64,000 bases of DNA from Euborellia annulipes (GCA_023213315.1 JAKCPI010000857.1:1-64000); one strand, 5' to 3'; shown: positions 19,978 through 33,227, counted from the first letter of the stretch. Numbers and translations are program-made. The notes: generated by a model not told the origin, from the letters alone.

Positions 19978-20215
19978 TAACTCTGGTTTATTTGTAAAAA
20001 TTGCAATGTTTCGGTCATTTTATGGCCTTCTTCGCGTACAATTGAGTTAAGATTTCAAAAGTTATTTGAATCTCATTCAAATGAGTTTGTCACATACACA
20101 ATAACTTTTTTTTAATTTTAACTGAATTGTACCTGAAAAAGGCCACAGAATGACTGGCCGAAACGTTGTAATTCTTACAAACAAACAGAAAACAAAATTT
20201 TTTTATTAATGATAA
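19978..20215. repeat. Inverted pair of hammerhead-bearing repeats
   Basis: Arms of about 65 bp (GTTTGTAAAAATTGCAATG.. against its complement) face each other. The plus motif at 20124-20174 has stem I AC/GT plus GAATT/AATTC with a bulge, stem II GGCC/GGCC, GAAAC and GTT. Its core box reads CTGAAAA, so the essential G of CUGANGA is lost. Probably inactive. Confidence 0.65.
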
Positions 20216-20924
20216 CAGCTGTGAAAGCCTAAACTCCAAAATTCTCAATAAAAATGTCCAAAAATTACTGTGTGCCATAGTATTAAAATTAAAGTTTCAA
20301 CCAGCGAAAAAATTGAAAAAATAACGACAGATGGAATGATTTGAGATAAGTGCTTCCTTTTCACAAGACATATAAAAAAAAAAAAAAGTACCGGTAATAA
20401 TTAAGCTTGGCTTCTACTTTGCGATTTCCTGCTTACATATTGACTTAGCCTCATTAGTCCTATTTGTGTAATACATATACAAATGATGATTGAAGAAATC
20501 TGAAAAAATCTACTTTCAGGAAACTTGCTTTAAAATATCTCCATGTGAGCTTTGAAGTTCTTCAATTAATTTTTTTTTTTTTAACGCGTTTTTTTCTATA
20601 GTTTGATAATATATCTACAGTATGATATGTTTTGTAAAAATTAACAGAAAACAAGAAAATAAATTAAGTAATGTTTTTAAAGGAAGTCAGAAAAAGAGGG
20701 ACGTATGCAGATAAAAACTATTGAAAAATTAAAAAAAAAATAAAAAATACGATAATTCAAAAAATACTAGCTAGATAACGAAAGTATTTTTTTTTTTATT
20801 GTGGTCATTCATACTTATAATTAATTTTTTTTTCGTTATCTGATGTTCTATATTAATTTAAATCATAACCCCTTTAATTTAAATTAGGCTACTTGATAGC
20901 CAATATGATATATTTAAAATTGGT

Positions 20925-21310
20925 AGAAATAAATGAGCAGCTAGTTTTATTTCATTTTATTATTAAAACCAGGGTCGGCGTTTCGGCCACATATGAGACC
21001 ATCTTCAGGGCTACGATGAAATAAATAATAAATAGATATAATCAATTACATAAGATTTTATTTTTTGTAATTAGGTCTACTCAGGTTAACGTCTGAAATA
21101 AATATATATCCTCGCCCAATACAACTTGAGTAAGACATTAACCTGCGTAATTAACAAAAAATGAAAAAAAAAATCTTATATAATTGATTCTATTTATTTA
21201 ATGTTGTTTCTTCATCGTTTGTAGCCATGAAGATGGTTTCATATGTGGCCGAAACGTCGACCCTGGTTTTAATAATAAAACTAGCTGCGTTGGTCATTTA
21301 TTTCTTCCAA
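20925..21310. repeat. Inverted pair of hammerhead-bearing repeats
   Basis: Arms 20925-21110 and 21120-21310 are reverse complements (AGCTAGTTTTAT...; ACATATGAGACCATCTTCAG). The left, minus-strand motif has an intact CTGAAGA box but a GCC in place of the GTC triplet. The right motif keeps GTC but reads ATGAAGA. Each arm is broken in a different place. Confidence 0.7.
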
Positions 21311-21489
21311 ATTTAAACACAAACTTTCAGCTATATACCTCCTTCTAATATAATAAATCTTTGTCCCTGATTCTGAAGTGAAACTTCAGGCGACAGAGGG
21401 TGCTGATTATTTAAATTTTATAATAGTGTGATGGAATTAGAAATATCAAGTCTTGTTCAGATAATTTAATTTTTTTTTTAATTATCTCT

Positions 21490-21760
21490 CCCATTTCTAA
21501 CGTTTCGACTTCAGATATAGACCATCTGCAGAGCTGTGTGTAATTTCTTGATTATTTCTTTACTCTTGGAGTGATCATTAATAAATTTAAAAACTATGAT
21601 TATTGTCTTCCGGCTCTGGGAATGATTCTGGAGCCGAAACGTAAATAAATCCCTATTAAGCCTTCAATCACAGCATCTTTATTTTATTATTCAGGATAAA
21701 GAGCACAACCTGAATTCGAAACGTTAAATTCAATTATTATTAGAGAAGAATTCTTGTGCT
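21490..21760. repeat. Cluster of decayed hammerhead-like repeats
   Basis: The minus motif at 21498-21536 reads CTGCAGATGG ... GAAACGTTAG; further GAAACGT boxes lie at 21633 and 21719 without intact first boxes. Poorly preserved members of the same class. 21760-22510 holds AT-rich text and homopolymer runs only. Confidence 0.4.
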
Positions 21761-22509
21761 CTATTATCTCGATGTCAATTTTAGCCAATATTTTTGTTCT
21801 TGTCTTTATAAAAAAATAAATAAAATTTTTTCACGTTTGGTCGGTTGTCTTTCGAACCGGTTTTGATTGAACCTCAAGAGTTAGCAAGCAGCAGGTAGAA
21901 AAAAAAAAAAAAACAAGGCAAGAGTTCTCTTTAATTCTCTTTTTTTTTGCAATAAGGAATCCTTATAGAATGGATGTAAAATTTTTTTTTTTACGAATTT
22001 CTATTTAATTATCAGAAAAAGAGTAAATTAAAAATAAATATTCTAGAACAGTAACCTTGAAGAGTGTCGCCTAGAATTATATTTTTTTTCATATCATCGT
22101 GATTAATACTTTTTTCTCAGGAATATAGAAAATTGATATATAATTTATAAAATAAGGTTAGAAGAAATATAATAATAATAAGAGATTTCTTTAACGGCCT
22201 TGAAAATACCAAATTTACCTTTAATAACAAATGGAAATTTTTTTATATTATTATTGAGATTGCAAATGGCGCATATAATAAAACGCGATTCAGAATAAAA
22301 TAACTTTGAAGAATAAACACTGAAAGTTTTCTACTAGAATCTTCTTGAGCCTTGAGGGCTGTATTAAAACGTCATCTCCCCCCCCCCCCTCAGTCCCACC
22401 CCTCAAAAAAATTTAAAATTTAAATTCAAGTATTTTAATTTTATTTGTATTTTTCTCTATAAATATTCCATTAGATTTCAAAAATTTTATAGCTGTTTGG
22501 AAAATAAAC

Positions 22510-24040
22510 AGAAGAATTTCTTCTTTTTTTATTAATCTCAGCCTCACGCTGAAGTTTCGATCCCGGTAGGGATCATCTTCAGTTTCATTCTGGGCTGTAA
22601 GCAGTAAACGCTGTACATATACTTTATATTCGAATAATATTGGAGTTGCGAGGATGGAGCCAAGGAGGTTTATATCAATTCCCGGTTAAGACATTTCATC
22701 TAAATTTTATTTTGCCATTTTCAGTCGTTTAAGTCTACATAACGTAAATTGAAGAGAGAACATAATTTTACAAAACGTACAAACGTACATATAAAAATAA
22801 ATTATTTTATTTTCGTCTTTGGGATGTTTCGAGTAGCTACTAGTATTTTTCCGATGTACTTTTTTAGTTTTTTCCAAATTTTCTCGAAAAAAAAAACTCC
22901 AGCTCGGTCAACCCAGAACTTTATTTTAAATAAAAAAAAAGATTTGAAATAAGTAGATTAACTTGCAATTTGTTTGTGTTTTCTGTGCCACTTCATTCAA
23001 AAGTTTAGTATGTCTAAAAAATCTGGTGTGAATGGCACACAGCACACAACTTTCTCTTACCTTCGGTAATCGAAAGTTGTGTACTGTGCTTGTCACACCA
23101 GATTTTTTGTGTCGACATATATTTAGTTTCCGACAGTAACGTATATTCGATTTTCAAGATGTAAAATTTATAAGTATAGGGAAATATTTATATTTTGTTA
23201 CCATGGCAACCATTTCTCCTATCTTTTCTATGGAGTACAAGAGTAAAGTGGTCTTCAGAAGATTTCAATGACAAAATGAGAATATAAATTTTATTGAAAA
23301 TCTAAAAAATAATTGTTTTTTGAATTTTAAAAAAAAATCGTTGGAGCAAATTTAGAGAAAATCGAAAAAAACTGAAAAAGTGCATCAGTAAAGTACTAGT
23401 ACTCTTTGGTCGATTTTGTTCAAAAGCTTCGTGTCACGTCCCATGGGGGTGCCTAACTTTAATATAAAATTTCGACCTCCTAGCTCTTTCCGTTCTTGAG
23501 ATATTTTGTTCACAGACAGACAGACACACACACACACACACAGACAGACAGACCATGTCGCGAAAACCACTTTTTTGGATTCAGGGGACCTCAAAACGTG
23601 AAGATCCATCAAAATCTCGACATCGAATTTTTGACATGAATCCAATACTTTCTCTCTCTATATATATTAACATATATATATAGAGGTAAGAGAAAGTAAA
23701 AATATACTATTATGAAAATTTTTCTCTTTTTTATTTCCCATTAAGGGCCTGGAAAACATTAAAATTTGTGACATATAAACATGAAAATTGTAAGTGTAGA
23801 TATGTAAAATTAATTTATTTTAATATGTAGGCCTATACGTTTTGTAAAATTATTTTAAAAAAATTATCTTTCAATTTACGTCAAGCAACCTTAAACGACT
23901 GAAGATGGCAAAATAAAATTTCGATCAAATGTTTCAACTGGGAATTAATTTAATCGTCTTTAATCTATGCTCTGCAGATGATTGCTACCGAGATCGAAAC
24001 ATCAGCGCGAGGTTGAGATTAATAAAAAAAAACCTTCTCT
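22510..24040. repeat. Inverted pair of hammerhead-bearing repeats interrupted by family A
   Basis: 22510-22760 and 23870-24040 are inverted copies (ATTAATCTCAGCCTCACGCTG...; CTTAAACGACTGAAGATGGC). The left motif (minus, 22540-22596) has a perfect 6-bp stem II GATCCC/GGGATC, a CTGAAGA box, GAAAC and CAGCC/GGCTG in stem I, but the triplet reads TTC. The right copy reads CTGCAGA. A family-A element sits between the arms. Confidence 0.65.
23010..23700 (-). mobile_element. Family-A element, full-length
   Basis: Sister of the 6512 copy over its whole length: terminal foldback 23018-23107, ACCATGGCAACCATTTCTCC, GTACTAGTACTC, CAGACAGACACACAC core at 23515-23552, GGGGACCTCAAAACGTG and TAAGAGAAAGTAAAA end. 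Confidence 0.8.
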
Positions 24041-24874
24041 GTTCTCTTTATTTTCTACCAATAAATTCCATTATATTATCATAGATAATTCTTTATCTAT
24101 GATACTAGCGATTACGAGAAGGGGGTAGGAGGAGGGCACGTGCCCCCTTGAAGTTGGGGCAGTACCCCACCGGTCTAAATTAAATGAAAATACCTTAGTA
24201 CCATGTGGAAATAAATTACTATAAAAAATAAGGAAGAGACATTAAATAAATAGATTTTAAACAAATTAAAAAACTCATTTATGTAATGTCGTATGCGCAT
24301 TTGTTAAAATTTCCCAAGGTTAATTGGGTTGCCTATCTTCCAGCATTCACCAACAAATTCCAAAATTAAGTGCAGTAAATAAAAATAAAAAGCTACCATA
24401 AAGGAAAAGATGTTATATAGGCAAGTAAGTTCGTAGAGTTATATTTATACTCTCAAAGATCAATATTTAAATATTTTATTAAATTTTAGTATTCCATGAA
24501 TAAAATTTTATGTCGTGTTTAATGATTCGAGTTATTATGTATATCCTAGAGATTAGATTGATTAACAAGTGGAGAAGGTAATGAATGACTCATCGTAAAT
24601 ATCAATTGATTCATTTGTACGCGTTTAAGTATGGAAATTTTTGTTAGAATTATTGTATTAATTATGTTGGAATTTCTCATTTCAACATTCCCATGAATAT
24701 CTCAGAAAATATTTGATATACAGTATTTAAAAAAAAAATTCTTTGACAAATAGAAAATGAATTTTTTATATCAAAACATGGCCTAAAACCCATTTGAAGG
24801 GTGAGGGTGGGGGGGGGGGGCGAAAAAACTTAAAATAGCCAATCAATTGAAATAAATAGGGACGAGGTCTAAAC

Positions 24875-24976
24875 AAGAGCGGATCCAAAGGAGTTTCTCG
24901 GGGGGGGGGGGGGGGATATGAAAAAAATTCTCAAAACTCGGGGGAGGGGTAATTACCCCTTTGTATCTGCCCTTGG
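24875..24976. mobile_element. hAT MITE, family B, internally deleted (102 bp)
   Basis: Ends CAAGAGCGGATCC and TATCTGCCCTTG with inner G-run and GGTAATTACCCC; the middle is lost. 24041-24870 has no recognisable feature except AT-rich text. Confidence 0.6.
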
Positions 24977-25224
24977 GTTTCTTCATCGAAAAGAAAAATG
25001 TTTGATAACATCCAACCAAAAGTTCAAATTCTAATATCAATATATCATTTTAAATATTTTTGTTTTGATCAGGGGGCGACCGCCCCCTCTGAGAAAAAAT
25101 TGAAAAAGTTTTAAAAACTAGTCATCTAAAGAAATTATTATTTATTGTCTAAAAAATATTTTTACATTTATTTTAAACTATCAATTTTAAGTCTCATCGG
25201 GATAGTGGCCTATTTGAAGGTATT

Positions 25225-25640
25225 ATTTAAAAAATGATGAAATTTTATATTTAAGTTAGGCACGCTCCTGGGTCGAGACACGAAGCTTTTGATCAAAATC
25301 GGCCAAAAAAAGTACTAGTACTTTAGTGATGTACTTTTTCAATTTTTTTTCATTTTCTCAAAATTCACTCCAACGATTTTGATTAAAATTCATAAATCAA
25401 CTATATTTTAGATGCTCTTTAAACAGTATATCAGTGAAATTTTTCGTGGAAATCGTTTGAAGTACACTTTTTGCTAATCTTCATTAGCATTTGGGCACGA
25501 TTTAAACGCTAAAATTGATAACTTTTATCATTGCAATCTTATTTTCTTGTGATAATATAATGATCTGGGGGGAGGTCCGTTCAAAATGTAAGTTTGATAA
25601 ATAAGTGCCACCCTAATGTATATAAATATTTAGGTAAGAG
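25225..25640 (+). repeat. Family-A fragment
   Basis: TTTTATATTTAAGTTAGGCAC, the AGTACTAGTACTTT block and GATGCTCTTTAAA are in forward order; both hairpin ends are missing or altered, except a GGTAAGAGAAAGTAAAA scrap at 25633. Confidence 0.65.
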
Positions 25641-25834
25641 AAAGTAAAAAAGGATTAATAACTCTTTTAGCTAACCGTTTTGGTTCTTGGGTGAGACCAT
25701 CTACTGACCTGTAAATATATTCCCCAAGAAATTATTTAGAAGATGTCTTTATTCTAGTAGATTAATAGAAGATTCAAGAATTAGTAAAAATAGGTTATTA
25801 GAACTCTCTAACTCAGAACCTAAATAAAGTCTTA

Positions 25835-26010
25835 TAGGTGAGAGTCGTGCAATAAAGCAGTAAAATTTTTATGTTGAAGACAACTCGGGTTCAAATCCAC
25901 TTCATGACAAAAAGGAACGTTTATTCTTGGTAAAGAAAGGGGAACCCTAGTATGAATCCATGAAAGAAGAAAGCTAACAATCCTGAATATCATATTAAAA
26001 TTTAAATAAT
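25835..26010 (+). mobile_element. tRNA-derived SINE, family I
   Basis: GAAGACAACTCGGGTTCAAA with box B GGTTCAAATCC near 25895; the head upstream resembles the copies at 53618, 54158 and 54505. The tail is not clear. A hAT-like left end (CAAGGGTCGGCAACCTTTTT) starts at 26030 without a partner. 26080-27170 is AT-rich with nothing recognised. Confidence 0.5.
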
Positions 26011-27171
26011 AAAAATGAGACTGTCCCATCAAGGGTCGGCAACCTTTTTAGGATATCAGGCCATTTTTATCCTGTCCTGTCAGTCCAGAAAAAAAACTAA
26101 AGCTAAGTAATTGTTCTCGGATGAAGAAACATGTCCTTAATGTAATTTGTTGTTTCCCGCAGACCGGGATAAATCATTCGATCGATGGGCTTACGTATAT
26201 TTATCAATTAAATATGAACGAAATCGTCAAATATCAAAAAACTACTAAAATATTTTGATCTAAACACTTCAAATAGATAAACAGAATGTTTTGTTTACAC
26301 CTGAGTATTAAATCCCTAAAGAATTTTATTTTTATTTTACTCATTTCACTGTTGAATGAAATTTTTGGCGTTGGCCCAGATTATATTGAGGGGGTGATTG
26401 ATGACCAACCATGTTGATGTTGATGCCAAGTGTAAAACTCGAATTTTATATAACCAAATATTTTTTCTTATCTTTTTTTTTTAATAAATGACTCGGCTAT
26501 ATATTGAAAAAATAATTATCGTTTGAAAGAAAATTCTAAGAGATAAAAATATTATAAGAGAAATGTATTATTTATTTTAATTGAATTGAATTGATAAGAT
26601 AAGAGAGACTTGTTATATTAAAGTGTCCATTTTTTTAAACATTTATATCATCATTTTTCTAAAAAAAAAAAAATTCTTGAATTTTATTTATAATAATCAT
26701 GATTAATAGGTAAATGTATAAGCGTATAAATAAATAATTCCGATTGGATTCAAATTCCAAGATTTTTTTTGTTTTATCAATAGTATTATAAATTTTAAAA
26801 GTAAATAGAATGATTATTGATTTAAAAAATCTGCTGAGCCACCAGAGTTAAAATTTATTGGGAATTAGCATATTCATATATATTTGGGTCGTGTTTTCGA
26901 ATTTCTTTGCTCCCGGGGACTCAAATACTTCCAAATTGATGAAAAAAAAATTCCCTGGAAATTTGATCTCTTAACATTAACTCTAAGATATTCCGCATTC
27001 CAACCTAAGTTTCTTATGGAAATAACATGGGAAATATTTATTTCGTTCTTTAGAATTTTTTAACTCGAGGACAGATTAATTTAAAATGATGAGTCTCACG
27101 TGTTTCTATAGAGATTTCGACGCTCTACAAAAAAAGGTTTATTACGAGTTTAGCTAACAATTCTGGTATTT

Positions 27172-27463
27172 GTTTAAAAGTTATTCGACCTCAAAGTTTG
27201 ATATTCATATAATTATCAATATTATGAAGCACATTTATAATATTAACACTTGTATTTTGAAAGGTATTACATTTTTGTAGTAAAGTTTTTATTTATAATC
27301 AATACCTCAAAAATGTAATACATTTCAAAACACAAGGGTTAATTTTAGGAATATACAGTACTTCATATTATTGATAATTATATGAATATCAATCAAACTT
27401 TGAGCTCAAATAACTTTTAAACTAAGAAATTTGTGTGCTGTGCGACCAGTCACACCGGATTTT
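27172..27463. repeat. Foldback element with ~110-bp arms
   Basis: Left arm (AAAGTTATTCGACCTCAAAG..) and right arm (..CTTTGAGCTCAAATAACTTT) are complementary around a centre near 27295. The family-A half-hairpin (TGTGTGCTGTGCGACCAGTC) is attached at 27431-27463. Confidence 0.65.
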
Positions 27464-27599
27464 TCCCCTTAGCTTCATGCGTAATTATAAACGCCTAGAA
27501 TATAGGCCAGCTACAATGCAGCGATAGTGCAACTACAGTATTTAGAACAAAATATCAATTTAATCAAAATCTTTTATATCACTTAGGGCGGGAAAAGAT

Positions 27600-27795
27600 C
27601 CATTGTTGTTTTTTTTAGTTTGATTAAGGTCTTTTTGGCATCGGGGGCCATTTACACCCAGTTCCTATTTATTTCTATTGATTGGTATCTAATTCAATTG
27701 AAATCAATTTTGTTGCCTGGAACGCGGGGTGCGAAATCACGACCTTTGGTAAAATGGTCACTACACCAAGGCCCGAGGGCTGTTGGCATTGTTGG
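27600..27795 (-). mobile_element. tRNA-derived SINE, family E-like
   Basis: The minus strand has a tRNA-like head (GCCCTCGGGCCTTGGTGTAG, box B-like GATTTCGCACCC) and the AATTGAATTAGATACCAATC body, ending in an A-rich tail. 27800-28575 holds no recognised feature. Confidence 0.55.
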
Positions 27796-28576
27796 GTTAA
27801 AATAGTTTTGTGCATAAATTTAAAGTGCAGAATGTAAAATTCAGCTTTAAAGAAATTAATAAGTTTAAATTTTCGAAATCAATGTGATTACGCCTATAAC
27901 TACGTAATATATCGTAGAGTAGATATCAAAAATAAATCTTTTATTTATTTTTTTAAATAAATAATAAACAAAAATTGTTTGAGGAAATAATGTCAAGGTA
28001 TGAATAACACCTATTATTATCTAGTTTGTATTGATTTCCACATTTCATTATTCATGATAGGGAATGCATGAATTGGAAATGAAGAGGGGAAGGAACTCGT
28101 CAATTAGGGGCTTAGATTCACTTGCTATGCTAGAGAAATATTTGTCGATATACAAGCGTAGAGAGTAGAGGGGAGAGGGGGGATTTTTTGTGAAAAGCCA
28201 AACATAAAAAGTACTCTAATGCGAATATAATGAAGCTTGGGAACTTAAAATATTTTCGTCCGATTCGGAGAAATAAACCAATGGGCTAGTAGGTGGTCCA
28301 GCGAAAGGAAAGACAGAAGCGTCATCTTTTTAAATTAGAATTTAATAAAAAATAATTCAGAATTTCATTTGAACATATTAATTTTGATATCGCTACTTTT
28401 ATTTCTATATATATTTTTTGAAATTTCTACTATCTCTAGAGAGCACGCAATCGAGTAAAATTAGTCATATAATAATCGGATTTTGATAAGGGAATAAAAT
28501 GAAAACAGTTCGAGACTTAGAAGGCAGTTGGAATTAAAATTAAATGATTGAACAAGAGAAAAAGCAAGGAATAATA

Positions 28577-28690
28577 AAAAAAATCTGGTATGATTGGCGG
28601 TACAGGGCACAACTTTCTTATGGTATCGGTAATCGAAAGTTGTGTTTGACAGCTTAGTCACATCATATTTTTTTTGTGTCAAGGTATATT
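28577..28690. repeat. Solo foldback hairpin of family A
   Basis: AAAAAATCTGGTATGATTGG ... CACATCATATTTTTTTTGTG, a mutated version of the terminal hairpin. Confidence 0.6.
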
Positions 28691-28832
28691 AGGTGTCGGT
28701 TAGTAGTAGGTCAAATTTATAATCAATCCTAGAAGCGAGATAAAGAACGGAGAAGATTTTAATTTGATTTATTAGGTTGATTTGAAAAATGTCGTCAAAT
28801 TAAAGCTTCAGGAGAAATGAAAAGAAAAGTAG

Positions 28833-29020
28833 TTGAAACAAGTGATGTCACAACTTGGTCATAAAGTTGACTACCCAACCAATATTAAGGGACAAGCGGT
28901 AATAATATATATAGGGGTCACCCATAGCCGTTTGATTACAGATAAGAAGGAACCGCCTTTCTGCTTGGATTGTCTACAAGTGTTGACTGTACAACACCTA
29001 ATTGTTGACTGTAAAAATTT
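28833..29020 (+). pseudogene. Non-LTR retrotransposon C-terminal fragment
   Basis: The frame contains THSRLITDKKEPPFC followed by a CX2CX7HX4C zinc motif (CLDC...H...C). This is the C-terminal block that follows RNase H/RT in jockey- and I-like LINEs, which usually read GHTRLTHxYL..EPPxCxxC..TVxHIL.xC. About 60 codons remain; the RT is absent. Downstream it runs into a family-A fragment (29052-29140), so the rest of the open frame is chimeric. Confidence 0.7.
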
Positions 29021-29299
29021 CATCCTCATACCTACTTTTATTTTAGAGACAGGTCGCTTCAAACACTTTCATGCATTCAGGGGATTTCAAAACCTGTATT
29101 TTCATCAAAATCTTGACATCAAATTTTTTAACACGATCATATAAAGATAATAAATGTTTCTGATTTAAGGGGTTATATTTGCCATGCAAAAAGAAAATTT
29201 CGGTCAGCTTTTTAAAGGTCAAACTAATAATATGCAAAATCAATATTGATTGTTTCTTGATGGTTGGATAATTATTGATATAATATGAGGTTTGGGCAC

Positions 29300-29640
29300 C
29301 CAAGGTGGAAAATAAAAAATTATTATTTTGTCGACGTTTCGAGCGACGATCGCATTTATCATCAGGACTTAAGAGAATCAGTCAAACAATTTTATTATAT
29401 ATAGCAAATATTTTACAAAATACTCTACATAGCAACAATACATACAAATAGTTGTCAGAATGTTAGGTTCTCTTTTTATTTTGTAATTATTGTGTAAAAA
29501 AAAAAAAAAACTCATAGCCCTATTATATATAATAAAAATGTTTGATTGGTCGTAGATCCTGATGATGAGTGCGATCGTCCCTCGAAACGTCGATAAAATA
29601 TAATCTTTTATTTTTCACCTTAGCTGCCCATACATCACAT
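29300..29640. repeat. Inverted pair of hammerhead-bearing repeats
   Basis: Minus motif 29328-29370 and plus motif 29556-29594 face each other in arms of about 100 bp. Both keep CTGATGA, an extra T, GAAAC and GTC. The plus copy pairs GAG/CTC in stem II and ATC/GAT in stem I. The left copy has GTC/GAC next to the core. A (GA)n tract follows at 29921-29946. Confidence 0.7.
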
Positions 29641-29915
29641 TCTTGTATTTAATTTTTAGATTATTACATTTAATTATTTTACAGAAGTGGATGGTCTTGA
29701 AAAACAAGCGTGTGAAACGTCCCCCGGTTTGAATAGTATTGTTGAACTCAAAATTGAAGCTTCTCTAGTTTTTGTGTTTAATATAGTCGTAACATGGCCA
29801 GAGAGTAAAATTTAATCAATTGGTCGAGCATTTGACCTCTTTTTAAAATTTTATTTGAATAGATGCAATTTTTCAATAAGAATTCTCTTTCCTCTTTGAA
29901 TTAATAAAAGAATGC

Positions 29916-29950
<35 letters not shown>

Positions 29951-30457
29951 CCATACAATCCTCCAACTGTGATGAATGAAAGTGATAAATGGCCTAAAAG
30001 AGGCTCTGATTGCTTTTAATAGAATAACTTAATTTATTTAGATTATTTCATTCATTCATTCATTCATTGGGGCCTTTTTTGTATTAGGAAAGAGTTCATA
30101 GGCCCAGGACCTTTCAGGTCACGTGTCATAATCTACTCAAATGTCGGTCTGTCTCATAACATTTGTAAGAAAAAAAAAAATGAATATTTCCATTAGAATA
30201 GAATTATTTTAAATGAAAATTAATTTTTTTAAAGTTTTTTTTATCATTTTAATGAACAACAATAGTGCATCCTTTAAAAATATGGGAATGGTTCAAATTT
30301 ATGGAAATATTGAGTTTCAGTACAAGTGGAAGTGGTTCAGAGGGTTTAGAAAAATAAAATTTATTCATTTTTTTTCAACTTTTAACACCCCTAATACATT
30401 TTTAGCAAATCTTATTACAAAACAACGTACAATATTCTTTTTATCTTTTCATTCAAC

Positions 30458-30727
30458 CAGTGGCGTAGCGAAGGGGGGCAAGGGGGGTCATCATGCCCCG
30501 GGCGCTAGTCACAAAGGGGCGCCAAATGGTCCGCAAAACAAAAAATTGCTAGATAATTTTGTCTCAAATTTAAAGCCTAGCTTGAGGATATGAATTTAAT
30601 TATTTTACTTTATTTATTTATTAATTTGCGAGTATATTTTACATATAATATTATATGGTTTTCGAATGGGGGGGGGCGCTAAAAAGGTATTGTGCCCCGG
30701 GCGCGAGTTAAGCTCGCTACGCCACTG
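30458..30727 (+). mobile_element. hAT MITE (CAGTGGCGTAGC ends)
   Basis: 270 bp, ends CAGTGGCGTAGCGA and CTCGCTACGCCACTG. Flanks CATTCAAC (30450-30457) and CATTCAAA (30728-30735) are an 8-bp duplication with one mismatch. A 126-codon open frame running into it is fortuitous. Confidence 0.85.
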
Positions 30728-30841
30728 CATTCAAACATGAAAATCTGTTATGAACAAAAAAAGCCACGATTCAAAAATATATTTAAGGGTCAAAAAAAAT
30801 TTCAACAAGTGTGCAGCTAAAAATATTTATTCTATTATAGA

Positions 30842-30890
30842 GTTGACTGACATTTCGGCCACTGGGCTAGGCCATCTTCAGAGCCGGAGG
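30842..30890 (-). ncRNA. Hammerhead-like motif
   Basis: Minus strand CTGAAGA, an extra T, stem II GGCC/GGCC with a 10-nt loop, GAAA, then TGTC; the helix III palindrome is mutated (ATGT). Confidence 0.5.
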
Positions 30891-31967
30891 CGAGGATACA
30901 GGAAAAGCTCAATTTCAGCGACACTCATTAGCATGATGGGAGAAAGAATTCTTTTGCTCCCTTTAATAAATTTTTTGTTCATATGTATTTTCATGGTTGT
31001 ATTCTCTTTGGAAAGGTAAAATGTTATAGAATATTGTTCGTAAGTTTTTTTGCATTCAGGTTGATCTATTGTATATTAATATTAGTGGTGTTAAAGTGTT
31101 TTTTTTTTCTTCGGAATCTGAAGCCATATAAACTTCAAATAATAACTTGGATACTGTATTATTAATGATACATGAGATCCAGACACATTTATTTATACCA
31201 TCTGGTATCCAATTGAATATTAATCTGACTGCTTGGGATCCGAACTCCTCCCCCCCCCCCTTGGTTTTTGAGAGTATCAATATCTCTAGACTTTCGGCCA
31301 CGAGGAAGGAGGCGGGGGAGCCAAAGTTGAAAAAAAACGAAAATATAAACCTTTAGTCTGATGAGAGACCTCTAAATCTATTGGGTTGAAACTTAAAATT
31401 TCTATATATTTAAATCATATGCATATTTTTACTGCGTGCTGACTTATAAAATTCTAGAAAATTGAAAATAATATTGTATTGTAGTAAGTACATATACTCA
31501 GGGCTGGATTAGCCTTAAAACAGAAGTAGCAAATGCTACAGCCATCGCGTTTAGATCAGAAAATGTTTGCTTGTAAAATTTTGGCAAATCGCATCTTAAT
31601 GAACATTGAGTAATTTACTTAAAGAAATTGATTTGTCTGGTGTTATTTCTAAATTTCCTCAAATTAAATCATTTTAAAAGTTTATTTTATTATCATACAA
31701 AACCTAGAGCTCCCTGGTAACATTTACTGGCTAAATCCGCATCTGCATGAGAGTTTTCATGACTAGTAAGGAGATTATAAAATGAAACATAACATCCGAA
31801 TGGATAAGATTAAAAAATGCAAATATGTTTTAGTTATAAATAAGTTCAATTAGTGCCGAAAGATCAGTATTGTTAAACAGACAGACTGACAATAAAAAAT
31901 GCTGTAATTTTGCTTATTAACTACCCTTTATTTAACATTTCGGTCCTTGTTCGGGATGAGAGGAAGA

Positions 31968-32095
31968 CAAGGGCGGATACAGAGGTGTTTCTCGAGAGGG
32001 AGGGGGTAATCTGGTGTGACTGGTCGCACAGCACACAATTTTTTCTTAATTTCGGTAATTTAAAGGAGCATTCTGTACTTGTTTGCCAGAATAAA
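31968..32095 (+). repeat. hAT MITE, family B, 3'-truncated
   Basis: CAAGGGCGGATACAGAGGTG, G-run, TAATCTGGTGTGACTGG and TTCTGTACTTGTTTGCCAGA as in complete copies, then it stops. 32096-33225 has no recognised element apart from a slightly GC-richer unique patch at 32830-32950. Confidence 0.7.
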
Positions 32096-33227
32096 AGAGA
32101 GAGAGAGGCAGAATTTGTAGGTATGACCTATCAATCATTTATATTGGATTATTAATATCAAAATTTTGTTTACTTTGAACTTAAAAATTTTTTTTTTCTC
32201 TATGAATTAATACCCTTTTTGATTGATCGATCGATCTATTCTACTTATCTTTTTTTTTACATTAGATAAGAAAAATAATCTTGGATTTGAATAAAACATG
32301 TCATTTTTTTAAAATTATTAAGTCTAATAGATGTATAATAAAAAGAGGGAAAAAAAATAAAGAAACATGCATCATTCTCTTATAATCGGTCATTTCCTCA
32401 ATTAGGTCATTCTAAAGACTTATTTTTCACGACAGACAGACAGACAGACATTTACTTGTTGTCCAATCTTATTATTTTTTTCTATATTTATTTCTAGCAT
32501 AAGCAAAACTAAGGGGTTTTGAAGGGCTTAAATTTCCCTATGACTTGTTTGTATTAATAACAGGTTAAGTTAATCACTTTTAATTGGAATCACAATTAAT
32601 TGGAATATGAAATTTTATAAAAACCCATTCGATTTGTTCAACAAATACCAATAGACCAACAGATAGTAATACAAAATTGAAAATGTTTGTGCTTTCAATA
32701 AAATGAAATCATTTCGATATGTTTTTAATAATTAACTCTTTGAATTTGTCAAAGATTTATATATCAGTACATTTATTAATTAAAAATGCATTAGAATTGA
32801 TTAAAATTTCAATTGTTACTCACAAAATGAAGAAGTCCTGGAGATAAAGCCGAACAGCGTGGAGACAGAGCTGCTCACTTTGGCGAATCTCGCGCCTTTC
32901 TAAGCCAAAGCCACTGCAGCAAAGGTAGTTTGGTCTGGAGTCGCTCAGGACATGCTGTAACAAGTAGAAAAGCATGTAGAAAAGTATATCTATATATATT
33001 TTTATCTATGTGTGTGTAAGCACGTGGAGATTGTTGGATAAATTCCCATTTAAAGCAAAGAAAGAAAAAAATATTTTCGTTTAAGAATATTAATTCTTAA
33101 ATGAACACAATAACCATGTAATGCAAAAATTAATAATGTATTAACTGGAAGGCAGGCAACCAAGTGGGACCAAAAGGATATAGTCTCAAAAATATTGCAC
33201 ACTAAAAGGGGCACATTGCCCTATGTA

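Noticed and set aside
28833..29144. 103-codon frame as a complete small gene
   Set aside because: The first part is a LINE C-terminus and the last part is family-A repeat; a chimera of two repeats.
30213..30593. 126-codon plus-strand frame
   Set aside because: The second half is inside a hAT MITE, and the first half has no recognisable motif or splice context.
32830..32950. GC-richer unique patch in FABP intron, open in one frame
   Set aside because: No ATG, no convincing splice sites and no recognisable protein motif; could be a regulatory region but nothing shows it.
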